Shown here: one piece after another, positions 1-11,792 of the stretch
How positions within the stretch are numbered: the first letter of the stretch is position 1
Layout of the letters: each line of letters begins with the position of its first letter
NCBI GenBank assembly: GCA_936450465.1
Contig: OW388300.1
Coordinates: 45,292,358 to 45,356,357 of the forward strand
Origin: Gibbula magus
Taxonomy: Eukaryota; Mollusca; Gastropoda; Trochida; Trochidae
Direction of reading: 5' to 3'
Length of the DNA: 64,000 nt
Translations under genes and position numbers: made by a program
Notes under the pieces: generated by a model
Told to the model about the DNA's origin: nothing
Database searches by the model: none
What the model saw: the letters and a program-made list of their open reading frames with translations, nothing else

Positions 1-1748
1 GTCATGAAGGCGTGTACCAACTATTGCAGTATGTCATGGAGGCGTGTACCAACTATTGCAGTATGTCATGAAGGTGTGTACCAACTATTGCAGTATGTCA
101 TGAAGGCGTGTACCAACTTTTGCAGTATGTCATGGAGGCGTGTACCAACTATTGCAGTATGTCATGGAGGCGTGTACCAACTATTGCAGTATGTCATGAA
201 GGTGTGTACCAACTATTGCAGTATGTCATGAAGGCTTGTACCAACTTTTGCAGTATGTCATGAAGGGGTAAACCAACTATTGCAGTATGTCATGAAGGCT
301 TGTACCAACTTTTGCAGTATGTCATGAAGGGGTTAACCAACTATTGCAGTATGTCATGAAGGCTTGTACCAACTTTTGCAGTATGTCATGAAGGCGTGTA
401 CCAACTTTTGCAGTATGTCATGAAGACGTGTACCAACTTTTGCAGTATGTCATGGAGGCGTGTACCAACTTTTGCAGTATGTCATGAAGGCGTGTACCAA
501 CTTTTGCAGTATGTCATGGAGGCGTGTACCAACTTTTGCAGTATGTCATGAAGGTGTGTACCAAGTTACTACCAACTACATGTGTATTGCAGTATGGAAT
601 GAGGGCGTGTACCAACTATTGCAGTATGGCATGAGGGCGTGTACCAACTATTGCAGTATGTCATGAAGGCTTGTACCAACTTTTGCAGTATGTCATGAAG
701 GGGTTAACCAACTATTGCAGTATGTCATGAAGGCTTGTACCAACTTTTGCAGTATGTCATGAAGGCGTGTACCAACTTTTGCAGTATGTCATGAAGGCAT
801 GTACCAACTTTTGCAGTATGTCATGAAGGCGTGTACCAACTTTTGCAGTATGTCATGAAGGCGTGTACCAACTTTTGCAGTATGTCATGAAGGTGTGTAC
901 CAACTTTTGCAGTATGTCATGAAGGCGTGTACCAACTTTTGCAGTATGTCATGAAGGCGTGTACCAACTTTTGCAGTATGTCATGAAGGCGTGTACCAAC
1001 TTTTGCAGTATGTCATGGAGGCGTGTACCAACTTTTGCAGTATGTCATGAAGGTGTGTACCAAGTTACTACCAACTACATGTGTATTGCAGTATGGAATG
1101 AGGGCGTGTACCAACTATTGCAGTATGGCATGAGGGCGTGTACCAACTATTGCAGTATGTCATGAAGGCTTGTACCAACTTTTGCAGTATGTCATGAAGG
1201 GGTTAACCAACTATTGCAGTATGTCATGAAGGCTTGTACCAACTTTTGCAGTATGTCATGAAGGCGTGTACCAACTTTTGCAGTATGTCATGAAGGCATG
1301 TACCAACTTTTGCAGTATGTCATGAAGGCGTGTACCAACTTTTGCAGTATGTCATGAAGGCGTGTACCAACTTTTGCAGTATGTCATGAAGGTGTGTACC
1401 AAGTTACTACCAACTACATGTGTATTGCAGTATGGCATGAGGGCGTGTACCAACTATTGCAGTATGGCATGAGGGCGTGTACCAACTATTGCAGTATGTC
1501 ATGAAGGCGTGTACCAACTTTTGCAGTATATCATGAAGGCGTGTACCAACTTTTGCAGTATGTCATGAAGGCGTGTACCAACTTTTGCAGTATGTCATGA
1601 AGGCGTGTACCAACTTTTGCAGTATGTCATGAAGGCGTGTACCAACTTTTGCAGTATGTCATGAAGGTGTGTACTAAGTTACTACCAACTACATGTGTAT
1701 TGCAGTATGGCATGAGGGCGTGTACCAACTATTGCAGTATGGCATGAA
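1..1748. repeat. 32-bp minisatellite with 51-bp variant units
   Basis: Head-to-tail copies of a 32-bp unit that begins GTCATGAAGGCGTGTACC and ends TTGCAGTAT. Units differ at a few positions (CTATTG or CTTTTG; GGCGTG, GGTGTG or GGCTTG; GGGGTTAACC). Four longer variants carry about 19 extra bases including GTTACTACCAACTACATG, near 551, 1050, 1389 and 1664. Their spacings (499, 339 and 275) are each a multiple of 32 plus 19, so the variant behaves as a 51-bp unit in a higher-order array. The unit is not a multiple of three, so the short open frames in it are by-products. The array runs off the left edge of the window. Confidence 0.97.
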
Positions 1749-1749
1749 G

Positions 1750-2130
1750 ATGTTTATTGCCCGTATGGTTGAAAATAAACGAGTTGATTTTATTGATAAT
1801 TGTGCACATATCACATTTGCCTAACAACGCATGTTTCATTTCCCGTATTTTGTCATCTGTGACGTCATAAAATTATTGTTCGTGACGTCACTGTTCCTTG
1901 CCGTCGCAAGAGAAGTTGGTCGTCTCCTGGCTATTTTTACGCGATTCAAATGGGTAATTAAGAAAACATTACACTCGAAAGTACGTATGTCATTTGACTT
2001 TTACGAAACTCGTGCAAACTTATGCATAATCCCCGCTCTCGCTCGGGCAATACAAAAATTCAACCTCGTTTCGTAAAAATCATGTGACACACTTCCTCGG
2101 ATAATCATCTCTTTGTATAAACTAATGCTG
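1750..2130 (+). repeat. Dispersed repeat R, copy 1, interrupting the minisatellite
   Basis: This stretch starts GATGTTTATTGCCCGTATGG and matches, in reverse complement, the stretch at about 5955-6296. Shared landmarks are the GTGACGTCA pair, CGCAAGAGAAG, TTTTTACGCGATTCAAATGG and a TTTACGAAAC/GTTTCGTAAA inverted pair. Just beyond it, at about 2131-2168, a single degenerate minisatellite unit resumes (CCATTGCAGTATGCCATGAA), so the repeat seems to have inserted into the array. The cAMP-response-like TGACGTCA sites are part of the repeat and are not evidence of a nearby promoter. Confidence 0.75.
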
Positions 2131-2342
2131 TGTGCGTTTACAAACCATTGCAGTATGCCATGAAGGCTTGGAATTTGACTTCAAATCGATGACGATAGTT
2201 GCTGCAGGATGTTATATAACAAGCTAAAAAGCAATATTTCTCTCTCCTATCTCGATTTTTAAAAACCATGTTTTTCATAACTTTGAACTGATAATGTTTC
2301 ACATATTACAAATTAAGTTAAGTTGGCTTTTTAGAGACATGT

Positions 2343-2570
2343 AACTTCCCTTAGGAAGGAGGAACTGTTGCCAGTCTCCATTACTGACTGATTTAAGCTT
2401 TGTCGCATTTACTTAAGGTTTCCGTGCTTAGAAATCGGACCCAACTATATGCATTTCAGGTGCAGTGCTCGACTATCTCGGGACAGAAAAGTGAGGGAAA
2501 TACTGCAAGGCTTAAATCAGTCAGTTATAGATCTAGACTGGCAAGAGTAATGTATTACGTAGGGAAGCTG
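2343..2570. mobile_element. Foldback MITE, family M1 (copy 1)
   Basis: Ends read AACTTCCCTTAGG and TTACGTAGGGAAGCT, and the interior folds back through GACTGATTTAAGC / GCTTAAATCAGTCAG and TTTCCGTGCTT / AAGTGAGGGAAA. Three more copies lie at 23061-23250, 42018-42230 and 53547-53751. No protein is encoded. A family of about 200 bp with inverted ends and a palindromic interior fits a non-autonomous DNA transposon; the superfamily is unknown. Confidence 0.7.
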
Positions 2571-3670
2571 AGAGACAATATGCAACTATGTTTCAGACGT
2601 GTTCATCACTCGTTGAGTAAAATATTTACCCAAAAAATGTTATCGTTTCTTTTGACTCTAAGTGTAATTCAAATACAAATGGGCGCATACAGAATTAACT
2701 GAACACGTCATCAGAAAATAAACTTACACAGACAAATAAAACAGAAATTATCATGTTCAAAACGTCCACTGTTATACATGTACCTCACAGTACTATCCAC
2801 TTACCTTGTTGTATTCTATGCGTGTGTACATGTATTTCAAGATGTGTTTATTAGATATAGATATATTGTATATATTTACTAGAATTAAGCGATGCCGGTC
2901 TCCGTGTTTTCTATCACAAAATCGAAAATATCTCTCTTTAAAGGATGGATGAAATGACATATGGTCCAAATCGGATTCATTAAAATGGGATGTCAATTTG
3001 ACAATTGCTCGATTTTAAATTTCTGAAATCGGTCCATAAATTACTTATATGCGGCTTTTTAAAAAACCGCCTGATTTAGCCCCGGCGACCAGAATGAAAG
3101 TCTGCGGGGGTATGACCCGTGAAGGGATGACTTCTGTGACGTATGTGGAGGAATTTGATTTTCAGCGATAATCACAATTCAACCTAATTTCGCAACATTT
3201 TGATTGTTAATTTCACAAAGATATCTTCAATAAACCAACTTAAATTTCCCATATATCGAATGTTTAGATATCCAACTAGGTAATTCCGCAGATGACAATT
3301 ACACAATTATTACATAAACATGTCTTTTTGGCGATGTAATACACCTCATAAATTCATTTAGCGGCAGTGATAATTATCATTAATTAATTAACGAGACATC
3401 GGCGGAGAAGCTATCTAGCCGCCCCGTCTATCGCTTATCACAGTCACGCCTCAGTGAGCATTTTCAAAAGGTTTCGCCGAACAAATTGCGATAGTGTTAA
3501 AATGGGTGAATTAAAATCGTCTTTATTATCAATTGCAAGTGTATATTGTCTCGATTTTATGCTCAATTGATTCCGATATACAATATACGTAGAGGTAATC
3601 ATCTGACATTCTTGAGAAAAATGCATTTCATCTATCCTTTTAGGGCAGAATCTCAAAAACGTCGGGTAAT
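2571..3670. other. AT-rich intergenic DNA, no feature recognised
   Basis: No open frame with protein-like composition, no tandem array and no clear inverted pair was seen, apart from a small GCGG...CCGC hairpin near 3052-3070. Confidence 0.5.
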
Positions 3671-3819
3671 ATACAATTATAGACTGGTGAAGAGGCCAAT
3701 TCCTGGTTTTTTTTGGATCCGAGAAAACAATGTTGACCAAGGACGAAGTCCGCGGTCAATATTGTTTTCTCGGGTCCGTAAAACCAGGTATTGACCGAAT
3801 TCACCAGACCATAATTGTT
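3671..3819. mobile_element. Foldback element, about 149 bp
   Basis: Left arm ACAATTATAGACTGGTGAA pairs with right arm TTCACCAGACCATAATTGT, and the pairing continues inward through CCTGGTTTT / AAAACCAGG and GAGAAAACAATGTTGACC / GGTCAATATTGTTTTCTC. The loop is near 3745-3755. Length and near-complete self-complementarity suggest a MITE or a remnant. Confidence 0.7.
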
Positions 3820-4290
3820 TCATTATGTATTCAATACAGAAAAGGAAAACAATGAAATACAGTCAAAAATGCAATTTGGTTTGAACATCTGGGCCAGACG
3901 GTCACATGACATGATGATTACAATAGCATGACGTCATGCAACAATTTTTTGACGTTACTCAAGTCAATACGGCTGTTGGTCGGACTCGGGCTGGAGTCAA
4001 TATACTTTTCTGTAGACCTTCACGTGATCGCTTCTCGACCAATCAGATCGCTGGAAAAATATGCTTACATAATAATTGTTGGCCGTGCACAATAAGATAC
4101 AGTCAGTGGTAAGGGTGATGTTGAACATCAACTCACCATAATTATAATGGTATTTGCCAGGTTAAAATGCAAAAAGATTAAATTAAAAAAATTACAACAA
4201 TTAAGGAAATTCACATCATCAACACACGTTGACATTTATATTACAGCAAAATACAGTTTACAACAACATTTAATAACGACAGCCCTTTAA

Positions 4291-4440
4291 AGGGACAGTA
4301 GCATGTTTTTTCGGCTCAAATAAGTTGATGAAATATAATCGAAAAATAATGTCACTATTAGAAAACACCCTTCTCTCTTCGGAAATAGTTAAAAATGAGT
4401 ATACATCGTTCGGTAAAGCCATGGTCAATCAAAAACTGAC
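4291..4440 (+). mobile_element. TTAA-flanked MITE, family M2 (left part only)
   Basis: Begins after TTAA with AGGGACAGTAGCATG and follows the full copy at 4677-5030 through AATAAGTTGATGAAAT and ACACCCTTCTCTCTTC, then loses similarity after about 4440. It is a truncated copy of the same family. Confidence 0.7.
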
Positions 4441-4676
4441 TAGTTTGGAAAATTAGTCCAAAACATTAAATCAGTCAAAGAATACCTCTACGCAGATTTG
4501 TTTTTAAATTAAAATTTAAAACTCAAAATTCCCCAAAATTAATTTTGATAAAACACAACTGTTCATCGACATATAGCACATACTCTATGTGAAAATCAAT
4601 ATATGTGCCTCGTCCTGCACACATTAACAACATTCTAAACATGGTAGGGGCCATTTCTTACCCCTGTCTACTTTAA

Positions 4677-5030
4677 AGGGGCGGTAGCACGTTTTTTTGC
4701 TCAAATAAGTCGATGAAATGTATTTGAGAAATAACTTCACCAATCGTAAAACACCCTTCTCTCTTCGGAAAATCAAGTTAAAAATGAGTGTCCATGGCTC
4801 AGTAAAGCCATGGGGATCGTTTTTGTCATTCGAAATAATAAAATGTGTTCACAATAAAATGGCCGCCATACAATTTTTGCTTTATACGCAACATCGTTAT
4901 CACTACTACGGATAATTGGTTTGTGTTATAGGATGTTTTACCCTCTATAGTACAATTAAATGGCACGAACTATCATTATAAATAGGAAATTTGAAAAAAT
5001 AAATTTAGCAAAAAACGTGCTACTGCCCCT
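4677..5030. mobile_element. TTAA-flanked MITE, family M2 (complete copy)
   Basis: The 354-bp element begins AGGGGCGGTAGCACG and ends CGTGCTACTGCCCCT, a terminal inverted repeat of about 15 bp or more, and is bordered on both sides by TTAA (4673-4676 and 5031-5034). A TTAA duplication is characteristic of piggyBac and Kolobok transposons; the purine start (AG) fits Kolobok better, but this is inference. There is no coding capacity. Other copies are at 4291 and 19161; an end fragment is at 33066. Confidence 0.8.
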
Positions 5031-5111
5031 TTAAATAATGATATTTTAGTTACGAAATAAAACAGTCACAAACTAAGTCATTAAAACTACTGCCGAACGG
5101 TGTTATTGTAT

Positions 5112-5355
5112 CATGCCATCATCTGGGCCGTGTTCAAGATAGGTTTCAAAGTAATCGCTCAATGACCGTTTACTTTTAAACCTATCTTGAACGCGATTGC
5201 TCAATGTAGCGCTACGTAGCAAGGCGAGCAAACTTCGATGAATTTGCACTGTATCGTTCAAGAGAGAGTGAGCGCTACATTGAGCGCTACATTGAGCGCT
5301 ACATTGAGCGCTCAATGAGCAATTTAAACGCTCGCTGGTATTGAACGGAACCCTG
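5112..5355 (+). mobile_element. Foldback MITE, family M3 (copy 1) with internal 12-bp repeats
   Basis: Starts near GGCCGTGTTCAAGATAGG and ends near CGCTCGCTGGTATTGAACGG. The interior is rich in GCTCAATG/CATTGAGC palindromes, including three or more tandem copies of GAGCGCTACATT at 5271-5310. An inverted relative lies at about 52885-53085. No protein is encoded. Confidence 0.7.
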
Positions 5356-5499
5356 ATGCATCTAATTTCTTTATAATATTGAACTAATCGAAAACAAGTG
5401 AGTGTTGTACTTTCTTTGGCCCGTCAGTTTATATAACATACGAAGCACTTCGGACACGGTCGACCATCTTCGATCCTTCCATGGGACCGTACATGAAGA

Positions 5500-5660
5500 C
5501 GAACAAGAACAAGAAGAAGAAGAAAAATATTTTATTTAGGTGTCACACAGCGTACTTACATGAGACAGGTATTGAAAACAATATTAAGAGCACGCTGTCC
5601 AGCCAAAAATGGCCTATGAGACACCAAAATACGTCTAAATGACTAAAAGGCTTAGGCGCT
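5500..5660 (-). mobile_element. LINE 3' end with (TTC)n tail
   Basis: Read on the minus strand, this carries the phrase GTCTCATAGGCCATTTTTGGC, then AATAAAATATT followed by TTC repeats (AAGAAGAAG on the plus strand at about 5512-5525). The same phrase (TGTCTCATAGGCCGTTCTG) precedes the (TTC)n tail of the LINE piece at 8340-9006. It is probably only a 5'-truncated 3' untranslated region. Confidence 0.5.
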
Positions 5661-5877
5661 AGAATGATTAAGATATATTATCTATATATAATAAATACAA
5701 GAAGTTTAAAAGTACAATACGTTATTCAAGTTCTCTATATATTGGGGTTAAATGAATGGAAACATTGCAATTTACAACGTGAAATTGAGCACGGACTCCA
5801 GTTTAACTATTTCTGGGCACGTGTGAGGATCAGAGACGGCCGATTAAGTCCCACCTTATTACCCGAGGAAGTGTGTC

Positions 5878-5878
<1 letters not shown>

Positions 5879-5954
<76 letters not shown>
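5879..5954. repeat. (TA)n(TG)n microsatellite
   Basis: About 40 bases of TA repeats followed directly by about 32 bases of TG repeats. Confidence 0.98.
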
Positions 5955-6296
5955 ACTTTTACGAAACGGGTGTGATGTTTTTATTGCCCACCGAGAGCGA
6001 GGGTTATACACAAATTTATTAGAGTTTCGTAAACGTCATATGACACTCTTTCGAGTGTAATAATTTCTTTATTACCAATTCTATTCCATTTGAATCGCGT
6101 AAAAATAATCAGGAAACGACCAGCTTCTCTTGCGACAATAATTTAAGCTACAATGACGTCACGAACAATTGTTTTATTACGTCACAGAGGACGAAATACG
6201 CGAAGCCGCGCTGAACAATAGTTCCTAGGCAAATATGATATGTGCACAAAATATCAACTCGGTTATTTTCAACCAACCATATGGGTAATAAACATA
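5955..6296 (-). repeat. Dispersed repeat R, copy 2 (inverted)
   Basis: Reverse-complement relative of 1750-2130. Shared landmarks are TTTTACGAAACGGG, CCCACCGAGAGCGAGGG, GAATCGCGTAAAAATAATC, GACGTCACGAACAATTG and, at the far end, ATATGGGTAATAAACAT. The TG microsatellite abuts it. The two copies differ at many positions, so they are old. Confidence 0.75.
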
Positions 6297-8330
6297 GATA
6301 TGTATACCTATATAACTACTAAAGGTCTCGAGCTGGTACGACCGTGCATGCCTCTATTTCCTTTATCATCCTTGGTCTAAGATATCTGGTTTATCTGCAG
6401 AAGTGCTGCTATTATAAAGTATCCTAATCATCCGTGTTCGTAAGAGATAATGACAAGTCAGCATCTTTCATGTCAATTTCCTACTATGTACATGTCACCC
6501 TGTCACTCGTCACGCCACCTGCAACCACTACAAGTCCCATCTGCTACTGTTAGAAGTAGATAATCCTGTACAGGCAGATATCACGCGGTTTGACGACGAT
6601 CCCATTGGTCTCGTGAGTAGCTGAACCGGTACGGTACTTCAATGGAATCAACAACACCCTCGTTATTGATGTACTCCATGCATTTTATAAATCGAGATTA
6701 ACACTCAAGCAGGAATATCAATTTTTTATCATTATCATTTTAACGCAAGTGACTGAAAAATGATACTTTCCGAGCGAAAGCGAAGAAAATATCTGTATAA
6801 TTCTTGCGCGAGTTTTGTAAACGAAATTGAAAAGTACGCGAATGTCCAAATTGTAATCATATGATATAGTTTTACGGCTATTTGTAGATGTATGAAGTGT
6901 ACTCTATGGCCTCATTAACAAGCCAGTGAGAGGGGTGGTCAGGGTAAGTGCATGCATGTATGTCTTTTAAAATATACACAAATAGCTTACTTACATTCTT
7001 CGTATCGTCCATAACTATTGTCAGATGAGTTTTGTTGTAAATGGCTGATACTATACCGGTCGGGCGTGACACGCTTACCATGTTCGTACTGTACATGTAG
7101 CGTCAGCACAACCAAGACGGTGGTCCATGAACGTAAGATATCGTTTGTGCGAGATCAAACAAAATCGTTCACGTTTTGACAATAAAATTTGTAATTTGTG
7201 TTGGCATCATTAACGGCATGAAATCACAATGGTTTTCATTACGCCGGTATACAATTCGAAATGTTTTTATTTCCTGGATCTGTTGATGGTACTAAATGTT
7301 ATCATCTCGTTTCAATACCAGTCTAGTGCTGGCGCTCAATTAACCTCTGTACATTTAATATGAAAACTTATTCAATAGTTCCCGATTCTTTTTATATGAA
7401 ATATATCAACTATCATTAATAAAATTGAAATTACCTCGGTAAATCTGGTATAAAAGTAAATTTCATTAGGCCGAATTAATCATTTGATATCAGAAGAAAA
7501 TTTGATGAATTCACGAATATATTGTTTTACTTTTATATCTATAAATTCGAAACTAATTTGAAAGAACCCCTTATTTTATCAATTTGCTATTATCATTCAC
7601 GAATTTGCTGGTTTTTATCAAAATTAACTAACACCTCTATACAAAGGTTTAAGATTGTCTTTCCTTTTGATATCAGGGAGAGGTTTTTCTTATCACACTG
7701 GTCTGAGGCCATCTAGCCATCATTTCCTTACACAGGTAATAAGAAGGGACACTGACACACTTCTGGGGAACACCTCCTGCCAACCTACATGTACATGTTG
7801 TTGACTTAATCAGAGATTAGACAATATCATTAGTCACTAACACATTACATCCTATGACGCCTTCTATCACAACTTCATTATGGCTATCCATTACCCTCTA
7901 CATTAAGCAGCACATTAAGTCATGCTGACCCCAATTCAAGCCCACGTGAATAACGCAATTACTGGCGATCAAATTATAGGGAACACTGAATGTCATAGCC
8001 TAGCACAGAAAAGAACAACATGACAAGGCATGGTACAAATATGACACATCAGGGCATAAGGACATGGTAAAGCATGACAGAGTCCAGTTATAATACCATA
8101 CATAACCGCACCAATAATATAATACCATAAAAATCATATCTCGTGGAACTTAACACCCCAAGGCATGCCACTCGAAGTGAAGTTACGCCATACATATACA
8201 CCAGTACAGATTTAGAAAATCCTGGAATAACGATACATTTTTTCTGCTCTCTTCACTTGATTTGCCTATTCCAGATATTTGAGAAATTTCGAATATTGAC
8301 TTTCATGTTTCCAAACAATGGTTAATTTCA
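6297..8330. other. Intergenic DNA, nothing recognised
   Basis: Unique-looking AT-rich sequence. Short open frames are present but none has a recognisable domain, a good splice context or a biased composition. Confidence 0.5.
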
Positions 8331-9006
8331 TTAGATTATTATGATTGGTTGACATATATTTGGAATGATAAGGATGTTATGAATGGTAACAAACTCTGTA
8401 CATATAGATTATTCAAAACTTACCTCAACTTTGGTATCATGTATTAAAAATAGGCAAAGTCGTAGTATATATAAACTAAATTTCGTTGTGGTGTTTTACC
8501 TTTACATATAGAGGTTGGCAGATTTTCCAAACCGGTTACTCCTTTATATGACAGAATTTGTAAATATTTTGATTCAAATATCGTTGAAGATGAATTCTTT
8601 TGTTTACTAACTGCAAATTTTATTCTGATTTAAGATATGATTTATGTTAATTAGTATGTGATGCATATCCCTCCTTTTGTCATCTTCACTGGTAGAACAG
8701 TTGATCTTCTTAGTAAATAGCAAGGTTTTTTTATTCCCCTCTCTGCAATTTAATTGCAGTTAATTCAATGTTTATGCGTCGTAGAGAATGTACCCCACCA
8801 TAAGTCATTTTAACCAGTTTGTTTTATATTTCAACTATATTTTAAAATTTTATGGTACAAAAATGTCCATTTGTGTCTCATAGGCCGTTCTGCCGGATTG
8901 TTTTTTTTAAAAACATGTCTGTTGATAATATGTAATAAGATGTACAACTACATGTGGCACATACATAAAGTATATTTCTTCTTCTTCTTCTTCTTCTTCT
9001 TCTTCT
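8330..9006 (+). mobile_element. Decayed LINE, C-terminal end and 3' tail
   Basis: With frame changes and stops, the plus strand gives a sequence typical of the C-terminus of CR1/L2-like LINE polymerases: a KLCTYRLFKTYL stretch near 8390, EVGRF followed by PLYDRICKYF near 8505-8570, then VEDEF and a degenerate cysteine/histidine motif near 8590. The sequence reaches GTGTCTCATAGGCCGTTCTG near 8873 and ends in (TTC)n at 8978-9005. The reading frame is broken, so this is a dead copy. It matches the pieces at 16290 (minus) and 17220. Confidence 0.62.
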
Positions 9007-9339
9007 ATATAACCATGCTATAAAACATACCAAACAGGATACTAGACGCAATGTCATGTCATACAATACATATACCATACCGTACCAAATCATAAAAACA
9101 CTTGCGACAAAAGCACGCCAAATATATTCAAGTTGAACCGTGCACAGCCTGAGCATGTATTTGTTGACTCAGTCTGTTATCATGAAGTTCAACAACACTG
9201 GGTGTTATCTATCCTCAAATAGATGAATGACTAAATGATTTGGGAGTTTGAAGGGTTGACTCCATGTCCTATACCGAGACATGATTTGAAGAACTGTACT
9301 CAAAATGTGTGGGGATCCTTTCACGAAACAACCTCAGCT

Positions 9340-9530
9340 GAGATATAACATGGTTACATTTGGGATAACACTTCCTTCAATAGTAGAAATTCTTGTACTT
9401 CGGGCCGAAACCCACACCCTCAGAGTGAGACAACATTCGCGAGCACTGTCGAGGCCCAGTGGTCGTGTGGTAAGCTGTTGGTACATTCAGTGTTAGCGAT
9501 AGTGTTATCCCAAATGTAACCATGTTATAT
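9340..9530 (-). mobile_element. tRNA-derived SINE, family S2 (copy 1), with inverted flanks
   Basis: Contains, on the minus strand, a tRNA-like head with B-box style GGGTTTCGG and CTCTGAGGGTGTGGG; a closely related copy is at 24716-24880. It is framed by an inverted pair: GTTACATTTGGGATAACACT at about 9352 and AGTGTTATCCCAAATGTAAC at about 9501. The second half of the tRNA-like region is degenerate, so it is not a functional tRNA gene. Confidence 0.55.
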
Positions 9531-9775
9531 TTGTTCACTATCTAAGTGACATGCATTTCTAAAGCTTAACTAAGGTTAGTTTTAGTGCGTTGATATTTAA
9601 CAGTGATCTAAATTCTTCTCGTCGATCATGATTCACGTTCTAAACCATGTTAATTTGTTCACTATCTAAGTGGCATGCATTTCTAAACCTTAACTAAGGT
9701 TAGTTTTAGTGCGTTGATATTTAACAGTGATCTAAATTCGTCTCGTCGGTCATGATTCACGTTCTAAAGCTTACA
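9521..9775. repeat. Tandem duplication of about 126 bp, two copies
   Basis: Two adjacent copies from TTGTTCACTATCTAAGTG to CATGATTCACGTTCTAAA, starting near 9521 and 9647, differing at only a few bases (TGACATGCAT/TGGCATGCAT, TTCTTCTC/TTCGTCTC). High identity implies a recent duplication. Confidence 0.9.
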
Positions 9776-9824
9776 TCGTCCGCTCAGTCTCAGTCGGTAA
9801 TTATTGCATAAGTGCAGACAAAGT

Positions 9825-9935
9825 AGCCGAACCCTTAACGGGATTCGAACCCAGGACCTCTTGATCTCGCGCTAATACTAATACAGCGGTATACTGCCCC
9901 AGGGACTAATCGACTGGGCTATGCTAATTGTTAGT
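9825..9935 (-). mobile_element. tRNA-like SINE head fragment
   Basis: On the minus strand the segment has CCTGGGTTCGAATCCCG (a perfect pol III B-box, near 9847-9863) preceded by GAGATCAAGAGGT. The A-box half is too diverged to fold as a tRNA cloverleaf. It is therefore called a SINE head, not a tRNA gene. Confidence 0.6.
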
Positions 9936-10269
9936 TAGAGAACCTTTTGATTAATTATATTCTGGTCCTTTTGATTGATTTAATAAATTCTACGTTCCAT
10001 TAGTCGGAAGATAATTAGAGATCAGAGGAATGTATGTCTGGTGGAGGCAAAATGATGAGAAAGTAATCGATGCCATTAAAAATCGATTAGTATTAGAATG
10101 CGATATGAAGTTATCACTTTACACCATTAAATGTCAAACATGTACAATTTTGAATCATTAGGCCTCTTTATGAACAATGTGACACCTTGGTTGGAAAAAC
10201 TTCTAATGTATATTTTGCACCCTCAACAAATAACGGCATTTACACAACTTCAACTGAAGAAATGTGTGT

Positions 10270-10790
10270 ACATAGAAATATAGTTTGCGCAGACATGAAT
10301 ATAATCATTCATACATCCTACATACATTAGTTCAGCAAAGGACAAGCAATTCTTAAAATGGACGACTTCAGCTGAAGTAATGTGGTATTGTATTATGAAG
10401 AGACACGTCTTTACCTGAAGTAATGTGTCATTGTGAATGATTTTAAGACTGGTTTAAACATATATATTTCCATAATAGTACAGAAATGGATCGGCAAACA
10501 TGCCAATGGTTTATATTCATGCCTCTCCATAAGAAAGCAAAATTTATCGATGTACATAGAAAAACAGTTTACGCATGCATGAATATAATCATTCATACAT
10601 CCTACATACATTAGTTCAGCAAAGGACAAAACATTCTTAAAATGGACGACTTCAGCTGAAGTAATGTGGTATTGTAAGAAACGCGACTTCAACTGATGTC
10701 ACCAAGTATAATGTGGTATTGTGAAGAAACACGACTTCAACTGAAGTAATGTGGTATTGTGAAGAAACACGACTTCAGCTGAATAGTATG
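10270..10790. repeat. Nested direct repeats with a GACTTCAGCTGAAGT core
   Basis: A block of about 125 bp (TGAATATAATCATTCATACA through GAAGTAATGTGGTATTGT) occurs at about 10275-10396 and again at about 10555-10678, 284 bp apart. It is followed by a short tandem series in which the palindrome ACTTCAACTGAAGT or ACTTCAGCTGAA plus GTGGTATTGTGAAGAAAC repeats about every 40-50 bp to 10785. The pattern suggests local expansion of one palindromic motif. Confidence 0.85.
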
Positions 10791-11350
10791 ATCGAGACAT
10801 GTTGTGAGGTATTAAGTTTTGTTTAGGCTGTATAAATAAAGGATAGTTTGTGGCGTCAGTGCAATATCATGAAATCAAGCGACGGGTAAAACCGGCCGCT
10901 GATTTCACTATAGGGCGCAGCCATAATTGAAGATATATAAGTCTTACATCGTCACATATTCTAAAAAAGATATCTCAGTCGAAGTGTCGTTTTAATTGAT
11001 AGTTGATAAATTAAGGTGTTATTTTAACAATTACAATAACATTTTGCGTCGCTAACAAGTGAGACTTAGAGATCTGTTGTAAATCAAGTACACCGTCGCT
11101 GATTGCGGCGTGGGTTGGGATCAATGTCATGTTACTGTCACCTCTCCAATCTCTGCACACCTCGTACAACCACTTGTCCTACTGGCTGTCGGTGTAAGGA
11201 GAAGATGATCCCACTCATGACTGATGGAAGGGTTTCACCTCTGATCTCTTATCATCCAGCTTCATTGATGAACACCATCAAACGTTCTAATTGATTTCCG
11301 TTACCTTTTGTGTGGTGGGGACCCGTCCTAAGAGGGTTTATCATTGTCAC
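10791..11350. other. Intergenic DNA, nothing recognised
   Basis: No supported gene or repeat. A 63-codon frame at 11103-11294 has no splice or homology support. Confidence 0.45.
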
Positions 11351-11792
11351 TGCTTAACCTTTTTCCTTCCAGTGTTCCCATGTGGGAACATGTGCTTTAA
11401 ACCCTCGTAAAAAATGCACATTTTTAAATTATATTTTATTTTGACAATCTTGATGTTGACATAATTACCCACAACTTGGTAGATCATACCAGTTTGTAAA
11501 ATTTTTACTGTATAATTACAATATCCCAAAAATGGGTAAAAATCAGTTTTTTAGACGAAAATATACAGCGGTTTATTTACTAGTTTAAAAATTTAGGAAA
11601 ATTATTTTGGTAATATTTTCTGATAGACAAATAATGCTGTTATAATATTGAAAAAGGGAATTTCGTTTTAAAAGTAAACAAAGAGTAAAAATGAATGATT
11701 AAAGTTGATTGTTCCCACATGGGATTATTGAGAGAAATATCACAAAATCGGTAAATGTGACTAAAAGAATAAAAACATGACAACATATCGGT

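Noticed and set aside
460..1165. Two identical 68-residue reading frames in the minisatellite
   Set aside because: They arise from block duplication of a 32-bp unit, with frame changing each unit; there is no independent coding evidence.
1..1748. CRISPR-like array of 32-bp repeats
   Set aside because: Repeats are directly adjacent with no unique spacers, and the genome is animal.
1855..1900. Tandem CRE sites as a promoter
   Set aside because: The same sites occur in the inverted repeat copy near 6160, so they belong to the repeat.
9840..9920. tRNA gene on the minus strand
   Set aside because: A good B-box is present but the acceptor and D-arm halves do not pair, and similar heads occur in SINEs.
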